18,518 nt of DNA, from NCBI GenBank assembly GCA_028691335.1, contig JAQUZK010000007.1, positions 1-18,518 of the forward strand. Direction: 5' to 3'. Below, piece by piece: positions 7,417 to 14,006 of the stretch. Both the position numbers and the translations under genes were made by a program. Numbering within the stretch: position 1 is the stretch's first letter; each line of letters starts with the position of its first letter. Origin of the DNA: Candidatus Izemoplasmatales bacterium (GTDB taxonomy: Bacteria; Bacillota_I; Bacilli_A; Izemoplasmatales; Hujiaoplasmataceae). Under the pieces are notes generated by a model. That model did no database searches. It saw nothing but the letters and a program-made list of their open reading frames with translations, and was not told the DNA's origin.

Positions 7417-8541
7417 TTATTCTGTTCTAACCGGTAAAATCAATTGGATTAATCCTTGATCATCAGTTCCTTCAATTATAAAAGGTCTAATTTCTCCAGT
7501 AAATTTTACATAAACTTCTGAAGAATTAAATGTCTTTAAAGCATCTAAAAAATATTTTGAACTAAAAGCAATCTTAATAGGAGTAGTTGAAACTTTTTCT
7601 ATAGGATCTATTTCTTCTACAACTTTACCTATTTCAGGTGAATTAGATGTTATTTCAACTTCATCATTAGGCTTTAAACTTAATTTTACGATACTGTTAT
7701 AATTATCTTTCATAGATAATAAAGAAGCTCTTTCAACAGCTATAGCTAAATCATCTAGTTTGAATTTCAAAATAATTGGAAATTCAACTGGAATTAATCT
7801 AGATGTTTCTGGAAAGTTACCTTCTAGAAGTCTTGATTGAAATAATATATTTCCGTATTCAAAAACAATAGATTTTGAATTTAAATGAATTAATATTTCA
7901 TCTAAATCCATTTCTAAAACTTTCGATAACTCGTCCAAACTTTTACTAGGTATAACAACATTCATATCTTCAAAATTCTTTTGAATATCTATTTTTTTCT
8001 GACTTAATCTAAAAGAGTCAGTTGCAATAGCGATTAGTTTATCATTTTCAACTCTAATATTTACACCTGTTAAAATTGGCCTGTTTTCAACTGAAGAAGC
8101 TGCAAATGTAGTTTGTCTAATCACAGATTTCATTATTTTTGATTCTAACTTTATTGGTAAATCATTTAAATAAAAATTAATTTCAGGATAATCATCAACA
8201 TTTAATAAATTTAAAGAAAGATCAGTGTTATGAGAATGAATTTTAAGTACATTATTATCCACCACTGAAAATTCAACAATACCTTTATCTAATTTTTTAA
8301 TAAAATCAACAAATACTCTTCCGGGTATAAGTATTTCTCCTGTAGACTCTATATTTAGACTTTCATCTTTTATAGATAACTTAATAGAAATATCAGAGTT
8401 GCTGGTTAAAAGGACCAGTTCATTTTCATTAACCTCTAATTTAATTCCTTGTAAATATGGAGCTGGTGTTTTTGTAGATAAAGCTTTTTGTGAAATTAAT
8501 AAATTGTTTAATAAAACTTCGGTTTGAATTGAAAAATTCAT
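7417..8541 (-). CDS. dnaN: DNA polymerase III beta subunit (sliding clamp)
   Basis: DnaN forms the dimeric ring clamp that holds the replicative polymerase on DNA. The 374 residues fit the usual length and three repeated clamp domains. Recognisable stretches are the N-terminal ALSTKTPAPYLQGIKLEV, the GEILIPGRVFVDFIKKL block, TTFAASSVENRPILTGVN at the domain 1-2 junction, AIATDSFRLSQKK, VIPSKSLDELSKVL, LLEGNFPETSRLIP, and the C-terminal LILPVRTE. The ATG at 8541 has a strong GGAGG. It lies 142 bases downstream of dnaA with its own candidate extended -10 promoter, and a terminator follows. The genes that often follow dnaN in Bacilli (recF, gyrB) are not here. Confidence 0.97.
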   Translation of the reverse strand: MNFSIQTEVLLNNLLISQKALSTKTPAPYLQGIKLEVNENELVLLTSNSDISIKLSIKDESLNIESTGEILIPGRVFVDFIKKLDKGIVEFSVVDNNVLKIHSHNTDLSLNLLNVDDYPEINFYLNDLPIKLESKIMKSVIRQTTFAASSVENRPILTGVNIRVENDKLIAIATDSFRLSQKKIDIQKNFEDMNVVIPSKSLDELSKVLEMDLDEILIHLNSKSIVFEYGNILFQSRLLEGNFPETSRLIPVEFPIILKFKLDDLAIAVERASLLSMKDNYNSIVKLSLKPNDEVEITSNSPEIGKVVEEIDPIEKVSTTPIKIAFSSKYFLDALKTFNSSEVYVKFTGEIRPFIIEGTDDQGLIQLILPVRTE

Positions 8542-8634
8542 ATAAACCTCCTATATATATATTTATTTTTTCTTTTTAACTTATTATTATTAGTTTTGTT
8601 GATAGGGGGATAAAACTAAATCTATATCATAAAT

Positions 8635-8643
8635 ATTATACCA
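8635..8643 (-). promoter_or_regulatory. Candidate dnaN promoter (extended -10) in the dnaA-dnaN gap
   Basis: On the minus strand TGG immediately precedes a perfect TATAAT (8640-8635). The best -35 at 17-base spacing is weak (TATACT). A 7-bp inverted repeat (CTATATC at 8622-8628, GATATAG at 8667-8673) flanks the element. The remaining gap up to the dnaN ribosome site is nearly pure A/T apart from one GGGGG at 8605-8609. Part of it could act as an unwinding element, but I cannot show this. Confidence 0.5.
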
Positions 8644-8683
8644 TATTTAGCGAATAAAGTATATAAGATATAGTGTTTAAAAC

Positions 8684-10057
8684 CTATTTTTTTCCACATT
8701 TAATCAACAATTTATCTACATCATCTTTTACGGTCTTATCAGTTTGAATATAGTTACAAATTTGTTCAATACTGTATATAACTGTTGAATGGTCTCTACC
8801 ATTAAAAATTTGTCCGATTCTTTTAAAAGTTAAATCATAAATGTCTTTTAGTATATACATTGATACCTGTCTAGCAAAAACATATTTTTTTTGTCTTTTT
8901 TTCGATAATAAATCGGTTGTATTAATATTATAATAGTTGCTTACAATGTCTAAAATATTATTATAATTAGTTTTGTCAACATTTTTTGTTCCAGCATATT
9001 TTGAGTTGATAAGATTTTTTAAAGCGTCTTTCGTATTTTCAATAGTAAATTTATAATTAAAAGCTGTACAATAAAACAAAACTCTTTTTAAAGCCCCTTC
9101 TAATTCTCTTATATTATTGTCGAAGATACTAGCTATATATTCTAGAATTTCATCTGAAATTAGTTCGGGATCTGATGTTTCTACTGTTAATTTTTTCTTA
9201 AGAATTAAAATACGATGTTCTAAATTAGGTTTATCAATATCCACTGATAAACCCCATTCAAATCTAGAAGTTAATCTAGACATGATGTCATATAATTCTG
9301 AAGCAGGTCTATCTGAAGTTATTACTATTTGTTTATTGTTATCTTTTAATTTTTCAAAAATCTTAAAAAATTCAAGTTGAGTTTTGTTTTTACCAGATAA
9401 AAATTGAATATCATCTACTAACAACATATCGATATCTTCGTATTTTTTTGAAAAATCATCAAAAGTTTTGTTTTGAGCAGCTGAAGCATAATCTTCAATA
9501 AATTGATCTGTTTTAACATATAAAATTTTTTGATTTATATTATTTTCTAAAGCATAATTACCAATACATTCCATAAGATGTGTTTTACCTAAACCAACAT
9601 CACCAAAAATGTATAATGGATTTGCAAAAGTAACGGGTTGATCAGCCACTTTCATAGCTGAAGTATAAGCTAATCTATTACTAGGTCCAACGACAAAATT
9701 ATCGAAAGTGTATGTATTGTTTAAGCCAGTTTTATATTTGTTTTCTAAGTTTTCTTCTGGTTTATTTATTTCATATGGTTGTTCTTTTTTTACTTCTATA
9801 GTAGCTTGTTCTTTGGTGATAATTTTAAATAAGTATTTTTCTTCTACATAGTTATTAAGAAGATAATTTAGACGATTAATATAGAAGTTTTCAATTTTAT
9901 TCTTTATATAAGAATTAGGAGCAATTAAGTAAACAAAATTATTATTTACTTTAAAAACATTGTTTATAGAGGCGAAATGCTCGTTATATATATCACTATC
10001 AAAATCAATTTGAAGACTAGATTTTATTCGTTTCCATATTTCTTCAAAATCATACAT
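8684..10057 (-). CDS. dnaA: Chromosomal replication initiator protein DnaA
   Basis: DnaA binds origin boxes and, as an ATP-bound filament, opens the origin and helps load the helicase. The start at 10057 gives MYDFEEIWKRI, preceded by GGAGGTGA; an ATG at 10072 would place that ribosome site inside the gene and has none of its own. The 457 residues show domain I (about 1-80), a variable charged linker, AAA+ Walker A GDVGLGKT at about 152-159, Walker B LLVDDIQF at about 213-220, a DRPASEL sensor-1 region, and SRLTSRFEWGL. The C-terminal DNA-binding helix-turn-helix has FARQVSMYIL and the signature GRDHSTVIYS. Candidate oriC lies directly upstream, and a DnaA box overlaps its last codons. Confidence 0.97.
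   Translation of the reverse strand: MYDFEEIWKRIKSSLQIDFDSDIYNEHFASINNVFKVNNNFVYLIAPNSYIKNKIENFYINRLNYLLNNYVEEKYLFKIITKEQATIEVKKEQPYEINKPEENLENKYKTGLNNTYTFDNFVVGPSNRLAYTSAMKVADQPVTFANPLYIFGDVGLGKTHLMECIGNYALENNINQKILYVKTDQFIEDYASAAQNKTFDDFSKKYEDIDMLLVDDIQFLSGKNKTQLEFFKIFEKLKDNNKQIVITSDRPASELYDIMSRLTSRFEWGLSVDIDKPNLEHRILILKKKLTVETSDPELISDEILEYIASIFDNNIRELEGALKRVLFYCTAFNYKFTIENTKDALKNLINSKYAGTKNVDKTNYNNILDIVSNYYNINTTDLLSKKRQKKYVFARQVSMYILKDIYDLTFKRIGQIFNGRDHSTVIYSIEQICNYIQTDKTVKDDVDKLLIKCGKK
8690..8698. promoter_or_regulatory. DnaA-box match at the 3' end of dnaA
   Basis: TTTTCCACA, identical to the boxes of the rpmH-dnaA gap, lies within the final dnaA codons, 3 bases from the TAG stop. It may mark the dnaA-dnaN side of a two-part origin as in Bacillus subtilis, or may simply arise from the Cys-Gly-Lys-Lys codons. 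Confidence 0.35.
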
Positions 10058-10072
10058 ATAACTCACCTCCAT

Positions 10073-10291
10073 TTCTTACATATAAATATATCATAAATAT
10101 TCTATCAACGAATAAATATTTTTCAACAAAAAAATGTGGAAAACTTTTTATTTAAAAGCGACTTAACAACTATAATGTGGAAAACTTATGCTTAATTTTA
10201 GCGGTTAGAAGGGTTTTTCCACATATTAACAGTTGAAAAATAGAATTCCCCAGTGGAAAAAAAATAATATCTTACTATCAAATAAAAAATG
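10073..10291. other. oriC: Candidate replication origin (oriC) between dnaA and rpmH
   Basis: The gap between the divergent dnaA and rpmH genes contains TGTGGAAAA at 10135-10143 and 10176-10184, its reverse complement TTTTCCACA at 10215-10223, and a one-mismatch copy (AGTGGAAAA) at 10252-10260. These match the AT-shifted DnaA box (TTATCCACA in most bacteria, with the fourth position changed) known from Mollicutes. Spacing is about 30-41 bases and orientation is mixed. The neighbouring genes are the conserved origin set, and most long operons diverge from this point. Whether unwinding happens here or in the dnaA-dnaN gap cannot be decided from sequence. Confidence 0.78.
10099..10126 (-). promoter_or_regulatory. 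dnaA: Candidate dnaA promoter
   Basis: On the minus strand TTGAAA (10126-10121) and TAGAAT (10104-10099) have a 16-base spacer, about 40 bases before the ATG at 10057. A DnaA box at 10135-10143 sits 9 bases upstream of the -35, a position compatible with autoregulation, which is inferred. Confidence 0.55.
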
Positions 10292-10320
10292 TTGACATCA
10301 TATATAAAATTTCGTATAAT
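10292..10320 (+). promoter_or_regulatory. rpmH: Consensus promoter of the rpmH operon
   Basis: Perfect TTGACA (10292-10297) and perfect TATAAT (10315-10320) are separated by the optimal 17 bases. This is the strongest promoter in the window and fits a highly expressed ribosomal protein gene. The GAGGGGG ribosome site follows at 10349-10355. Confidence 0.9.
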
Positions 10321-10362
10321 TAGATAGCATGGTTTTCGAAAATAAATGAGGGGGTGTTGACT

Positions 10363-10506
10363 ATGAGTAAAACATATCAACCAAGTAAGATCAAAAGAGC
10401 AAGAACTCACGGCTTCAGAGCTAGAATGGAAACAGCTAGTGGTCGTAAAGTTTTAGCAAGAAGAAGAGCTAAAGGAAGAAAGTCTTTAACCGTATCTGAC
10501 CGATAA
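10363..10506 (+). CDS. rpmH: Large ribosomal subunit protein bL34
   Basis: A 47-residue, very basic protein of the 50S subunit. It begins MSKTYQPSKIKRARTHGF and continues with RMETASGRKVLARRR and AKGRKSLTVSDR, which is bL34 across its full length; most relatives end at about LTV, so three residues are added. The ATG is preceded by GAGGGGGTG, and the gene is driven by a consensus promoter at 10292-10320. It is followed by a hairpin and then rnpA, the usual rpmH-rnpA order, and it diverges from dnaA across the origin. Confidence 0.97.
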   Translation: MSKTYQPSKIKRARTHGFRARMETASGRKVLARRRAKGRKSLTVSDR

Positions 10507-10548
10507 AAATTAATTAAAAATACACCAATATATATATATTTATACCTG

Positions 10549-10586
10549 AAATCACCTGAACGATATATAATTATGGTGATTTTTTG
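10549..10586 (+). terminator. Hairpin between rpmH and rnpA, possible partial terminator
   Basis: AAATCACC (10549-10556) pairs with GGTGATTT (10575-10582) around an 18-base AT-rich loop and runs into a T-rich stretch. A leaky terminator here would let rpmH be made in excess over rnpA, which has no other visible promoter. The large loop makes it weaker than the other terminators in the window. Confidence 0.45.
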
Positions 10587-10604
10587 ATTTTTTAGGAGGA
10601 AATT

Positions 10605-10949
10605 TTGAAAAAAAAGTATCGTATCAAAAAAAATACTGAGATTCAAGAGTTGATGAAAAAGAAAACAACTGTTGGGAATAGTTATTTTGTTTTGTACTAT
10701 AAAAAAAACCATGATAATGAGAATTTTAGATACGCAGTAAGTGTTCCTAAAAAATTTGGAAAAGCTTTTGAAAGAAATCTTATGAAGAGAAGAATAAGAG
10801 AAATAGTAAAGACTAACAATTTCGATAAACAAAGCGAATTTTTTTTAATCACAAAACTGAAATCTAAAGATCTCACTTTTTCCGAAATTAAAGATAAAGT
10901 TGAAGAATTATTTAAAAGAGCTAAATTATTAGAAGAGAGGATCAAATGA
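10605..10949 (+). CDS. rnpA: Ribonuclease P protein component
   Basis: RnpA binds the catalytic RNA of RNase P and helps it cut 5' leaders from precursor tRNAs. The 114-residue basic protein has the family layout: an N-terminal KKKYRIKKNTEIQELM, a central FRYAVSVPKKFGKAFERN, and the signature RNLMKRRIRE (RNRxKR type) at about residues 58-67. The start is TTG with AGGAGG five bases upstream; no ATG occurs before the conserved N-terminus. The TGA stop overlaps the ATG of yidC (ATGA). It lies after the rpmH hairpin, in the conserved rpmH-rnpA-yidC order. Confidence 0.95.
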   Translation: MKKKYRIKKNTEIQELMKKKTTVGNSYFVLYYKKNHDNENFRYAVSVPKKFGKAFERNLMKRRIREIVKTNNFDKQSEFFLITKLKSKDLTFSEIKDKVEELFKRAKLLEERIK

Positions 10950-12037
10950 AAACAAAAAACAAAATATTAGCAGCGATAGTAATGTTGTTATTAGTTTTTG
11001 GTGTTACATCTTGCGGAGGAAACAAACAAGGGGTAACTTATCAAAACTACAAGTCAATTGTTGTTTCATCAGATGTTGATGATCCTAATGATGCGACAGA
11101 TTATGCTGGACTAATCACATTATTTGGAACAGATTTAATGGATGATTCAAACTATAGTTCTGGTGACGGGACAATTGTATGGGGTGATTTAGAAGAAGGC
11201 CCAGGTGTTACTGTAACTTTAGATGATGAAGTTGTTACAGCTAAAGAGAGTTTTAGACTTTATGAATCTGTTTATACTACACCTTTAGGAGAAAAAACAG
11301 GTGTTTGGGAATGGGTAGTATTACAAATTGGGTATTTTACATATTATGCAGGAAGTTTGTTTGGTTTATTAAATACTAATTTTTACTGGTTAGGGTTACT
11401 AATAATGACTTTAGTTATTAGAACATTAGGATGGCCAATATACGCTAAAACAAATGATATGTCTTTGAAAATGCAAATTGCTCAACCTGAGTTGTCCAAA
11501 ATACAAGAAAAATATCGTAACAAAAAAGACCAAGCTTCTCAACAAAGAATGCAAATGGAAACTATGGAAGTATATAAAAGATATAAAATAAACTTATTAG
11601 GTTGTTTTATGCCACTTCTACAAATGCCTATTTTCATTGCGATGTATCAAGTAGTTCAAAGATTCCCAAGAACAGGGCTGTTTGATGATGTAGCAACTGG
11701 ATTTTTATGGACAGATTTAGGAAATACTTACTGGTTAGAAAATTTACCATTAGCACTTTTAGTAGCTGGGTTAATGTTCTTAAGCCAATGGTTAACAACA
11801 AAACGTACTAAATCAGTTCAAAAACATAGTAACTATCAAAGTCCAAGTCAGCAACAAACACAAAAAACTATGAAATATATGATGTATTTTATGGTTATTA
11901 TGATGGCATATATTTCAATTGGTAATGCTGGTATAGCATTCTATTGGGTTATAGGTACAGCTTATCAATTACTTCAAAGTTATATCAGTCATAGAAATGT
12001 TGATAAAAGAAAAGATCAAATACAATCAAGAATTTAA
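10946..12037 (+). CDS. yidC: Membrane protein insertase YidC/SpoIIIJ, lipoprotein form
   Basis: YidC inserts and folds membrane proteins, alone or with the Sec translocon. The N-terminus is a lipoprotein signal: basic KTKNK, a hydrophobic core, and the lipobox VTSC with Cys23 as the lipid-attachment site. Residues about 24-120 form an acidic region outside the membrane. The insertase core then begins, with the conserved groove arginine near 159 (LVIRTLGWP), a cytoplasmic charged hairpin (MQIAQPELSKIQEKY), CFMPLLQMPIFIAMYQ, a SQWLTTKRT segment, and two final helices ending YWVIGTAYQLLQSYI. At 363 residues it is roughly 100 longer than typical Gram-positive forms because of the outer domain. 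It overlaps rnpA by 4 bases and precedes jag. Confidence 0.93.
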   Translation: MKTKNKILAAIVMLLLVFGVTSCGGNKQGVTYQNYKSIVVSSDVDDPNDATDYAGLITLFGTDLMDDSNYSSGDGTIVWGDLEEGPGVTVTLDDEVVTAKESFRLYESVYTTPLGEKTGVWEWVVLQIGYFTYYAGSLFGLLNTNFYWLGLLIMTLVIRTLGWPIYAKTNDMSLKMQIAQPELSKIQEKYRNKKDQASQQRMQMETMEVYKRYKINLLGCFMPLLQMPIFIAMYQVVQRFPRTGLFDDVATGFLWTDLGNTYWLENLPLALLVAGLMFLSQWLTTKRTKSVQKHSNYQSPSQQQTQKTMKYMMYFMVIMMAYISIGNAGIAFYWVIGTAYQLLQSYISHRNVDKRKDQIQSRI

Positions 12038-12054
12038 GGGGAGATTTAATTTTA

Positions 12055-12675
12055 ATGAAAAAAATACAATTTGAAACAAAAGCATTAAATGATCAAACTT
12101 TAGCTTATGCTGCTCAAGAATTGAGAGTTAATAAAGATTTTATCGAACTAAATATTGTTGAAGAAAAGAAATCATTACTAGGTTTAAATAAATCATATAT
12201 TGTTGAAGCTATTGTAGATTTTAATGTTATTAACGATGGTATTGAATATATCAAAAAATTGCTTGAAAACATGGAAATAGAAGCGGTTATTGAAGGAAAG
12301 CAAACCGGAGAAAGAAATGTATTATTTACAATTGATGCTAAGGAAAATCCTATTCTTATAGGAAAAAACGGAAAGACTTTAGAAGCAATCCAAAATCTTT
12401 TGAAGAACTATATTAATTTATATACTGATGAGTTTTATATTGTTTTAATTGACATTGGCGGATATAAAGAACAAAGAAAAAAACAACTTGAAATTTTAGC
12501 TACTAAAACAGCAATGGAAGTTGTTAAAACTAAAGTGTCTACTAGATTAAGCAAGATGAATGCATATGAAAGAAGAGTAATTCATACTAAGTTATCTGAT
12601 TGGAGAGATGTTACAACAATTTCTGAAGGGGAAGAACCTAACAGATACATTGTTATAACACCATCAAAAAAGTAA
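12055..12675 (+). CDS. jag: RNA-binding protein Jag/KhpB
   Basis: Jag (KhpB) is a cytosolic RNA-binding protein which, with KhpA, affects cell division and elongation in Gram-positive bacteria. The order of parts fits: a Jag-N domain in residues 1-52 (KKIQFETKALNDQTL, later LLGLNKSYIVEA), a KH domain around GKNG at 103-106 (PILIGKNGKTLEAIQNLL), and a C-terminal R3H domain with Arg173 and His177 in ERRVIHTKL and a final RYIVITPSK. At 206 residues it is compact, with a short linker after Jag-N. The ATG at 12055 has GGGGAG upstream. It directly follows yidC, the usual neighbour, and its TAA overlaps the pth ATG (TAATG). Confidence 0.95.
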   Translation: MKKIQFETKALNDQTLAYAAQELRVNKDFIELNIVEEKKSLLGLNKSYIVEAIVDFNVINDGIEYIKKLLENMEIEAVIEGKQTGERNVLFTIDAKENPILIGKNGKTLEAIQNLLKNYINLYTDEFYIVLIDIGGYKEQRKKQLEILATKTAMEVVKTKVSTRLSKMNAYERRVIHTKLSDWRDVTTISEGEEPNRYIVITPSKK

Positions 12676-13256
12676 TGAAACAGTTAGTTGTGGGTTTAGG
12701 AAATCCTGGAAAAAAATATAGCAATTCTAAACATAATGTTGGTTTTATGGCTATCGATAGTTTTGCAGGAATAAAAAACGTTAAGTTTAAGAAATCAATA
12801 AAATTTAACGCTGAAATAGCAGAGTATAAAGATACTATCTTAGCTAAACCAACAACCTTCATGAATAACTCAGGGTACTCAATACTTAAAATAATGCAGT
12901 ATTATAATATAGATATTGATTCTATACTTGTAATATATGATGATGTCGCTTTACCACTAACAAAACTAAGATTAAGGTATAAAGGAAGTGCTGGAGGGCA
13001 TAATGGAATAAAGTCAATTATAGCACACCTTGGTTCTGATAATTTTAAACGAATCAGAGTAGGTATTGATAAATCTCAAAATAAGGATATGAAAGATTAT
13101 GTTTTAAGTGATTTTTCAAAAGCAGAACTTAAACTTATGGGAGATATCATGATAACTATAACCAGTGTTATAGATGATTTTATAGACCAAATCAGTTTTC
13201 AAGATATTATGAGTAGATACAACGGGTTAGATGGCTTTATTGATGAAACAATTTAA
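12675..13256 (+). CDS. pth: Peptidyl-tRNA hydrolase
   Basis: Pth cleaves the ester bond of peptidyl-tRNAs that drop off ribosomes and so recycles tRNA. Active-site residues are visible: Asn10 in GLGNPG, catalytic His20 in HNVGF, the paired asparagines of TTFMNNSG at 64-65, Asp89 in YDDVALP, and Asn110 in GSAGGHNGIKS. RIRVGI follows. The 193 residues are the usual length. The ATG overlaps the jag stop by one base and the upstream ribosome site is poor, so expression probably depends on coupling to jag. It ends the origin-proximal operon, with a terminator just beyond. Its place after jag, where mnmE often lies, is less usual. Confidence 0.97.
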   Translation: MKQLVVGLGNPGKKYSNSKHNVGFMAIDSFAGIKNVKFKKSIKFNAEIAEYKDTILAKPTTFMNNSGYSILKIMQYYNIDIDSILVIYDDVALPLTKLRLRYKGSAGGHNGIKSIIAHLGSDNFKRIRVGIDKSQNKDMKDYVLSDFSKAELKLMGDIMITITSVIDDFIDQISFQDIMSRYNGLDGFIDETI

Positions 13257-13267
13257 AAAAATATTTA

Positions 13268-13312
13268 AGATGTTGAAATGGTAAGATAATTGCCATCTCA
13301 ACATCTTTTTTC
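13268..13312 (+). terminator. Rho-independent terminator after pth
   Basis: Arms AGATGTTGAAATGG (13268-13281) and CCATCTCAACATCT (13293-13306) form a 14-bp stem with one A-C mismatch and an 11-base loop, followed by a run of T. It ends the rpmH-rnpA-yidC-jag-pth unit. Confidence 0.9.
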
Positions 13313-13319
13313 TTTGAAT

Positions 13320-13487
13320 GATATATAATGAAAATGATGATGATAAATGATATTTATTTTTAGAAAATACAACAATTTACAATTTATATCAAGACTGTGA
13401 AGAGATTTTAGATATTACGAAGTTTTTGGGTTTAGAAGAGATTACAAAAACAGGGATGTTACAAACAGTTGAAAGAGTTGTTATAGT
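13320..13487 (+). other. Unexplained coding-like stretch between two terminators
   Basis: The gap between pth and the HIT gene is about 320 bases. Apart from the two terminators it holds this stretch. One plus-strand frame is open from 13351 and reads, in part, NLYQDCEEILDITKFLG and GMLQTVERVVIVKK, with a spread of residues (D, E, C, G, T, V) unlike random AT-rich spacer. I see no in-frame ATG with a ribosome site before 13351, and the frame runs on through the minus-strand terminator, where it becomes low-complexity. It might be the tail of a decayed gene or chance. I do not recognise a family. Confidence 0.25.
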
Positions 13488-13523
13488 AAAAAAGATGCTA
13501 GTAAATACAATTACTAACATCTT
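13488..13523 (-). terminator. Rho-independent terminator of the HAD-HIT operon
   Basis: On the minus strand AAGATGTTAGTAA (13523-13511) pairs with TTACTAGCATCTT (13504-13492) around a 6-base loop. One G-T pair breaks an otherwise perfect 13-bp stem. The stem merges into a six-base T run, about 57 bases past the HIT stop codon. Confidence 0.85.
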
Positions 13524-13579
13524 ATCATTTCAATCTTATTCTTTTTTATTAAGTGTCCACTATATGGTGTTCACTATAA

Positions 13580-14002
13580 TTATCGATTTTTTTCCATTTC
13601 TTTTATAATGGAATTTTGTATGTTTTGAAAATCATCTTTTGTTAGTTTATTTTGATTGTTGGTAAATTTTATATCAAAATCATCATTTTCATATCTAGGA
13701 ACTAGGTGAATGTGTAAATGATCTACAGATTGTAGTGGTTTATCAACATTAATTATTACATTCATCCCAATTGGGTTAAAAGCAGATTTTAGATAATTAC
13801 TTATTTTTGGTAATACTTTGAAGATATCTTTTGATAGGTTTTCATCTAACTCATATAGATTTTTACTATGTTTCTTTGGAATAATTAATGTGTGACCTTT
13901 AGTTACTTGCGATATGTCTAATATCGCGATAACATAATCGTCTTCATAGACTTTGTGACTAGGGATTTCTCCTTTAATAATTTTACAAAAAATGCAATCC
14001 AT
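13580..14002 (-). CDS. HIT family nucleotide hydrolase/transferase
   Basis: Histidine-triad proteins hydrolyse or transfer nucleotidyl groups (adenosine phosphoramidates, dinucleoside polyphosphates). The 140-residue product starts DCIFCKIIKGEIPS, with the CxxC pair C3/C6 that in this family often helps bind zinc with later histidines. It continues KVYEDDYVIAILDI and KGHTLIIPKKH and carries the triad H95-x-H97-x-H99 in QSVDHLHIHLVPRY; the middle-to-last region holds the nucleophile. The tail is a charged helix. The ATG at 14002 has AAGGAGA about 10 bases upstream and lies only 4 bases after the HAD gene stop, so the two form one operon. The physiological substrate is unknown. Confidence 0.93.
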   Translation of the reverse strand: MDCIFCKIIKGEIPSHKVYEDDYVIAILDISQVTKGHTLIIPKKHSKNLYELDENLSKDIFKVLPKISNYLKSAFNPIGMNVIINVDKPLQSVDHLHIHLVPRYENDDFDIKFTNNQNKLTKDDFQNIQNSIIKEMEKNR

Positions 14003-14006
14003 AAAC

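Noticed and set aside
10057..10072. Upstream ATG at 10072 as the dnaA start.
   Set aside because: It has no ribosome site, and the GGAGGTGA for the ATG at 10057 would fall inside the coding region.
10407..10945. Long minus-strand open frames opposite rpmH and rnpA.
   Set aside because: They are hydrophobic, low-complexity shadows of well-supported plus-strand genes and lack ribosome sites.
13552..13575. Imperfect dyad AGTGTCCAC / GGTGTTCACT resembling an IS-element end or operator.
   Set aside because: Pairing is only 4+3 bp with mismatches, and there is no partner repeat, transposase remnant or target duplication nearby.
13426..13608. A 60-codon plus-strand reading frame near the HIT gene as a separate gene.
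   Set aside because: Its apparent start is an internal TTG with no ribosome site, and its second half is low-complexity and runs through the HIT terminator and into the opposite-strand gene. Only the upstream coding-like part is reported, as unexplained.
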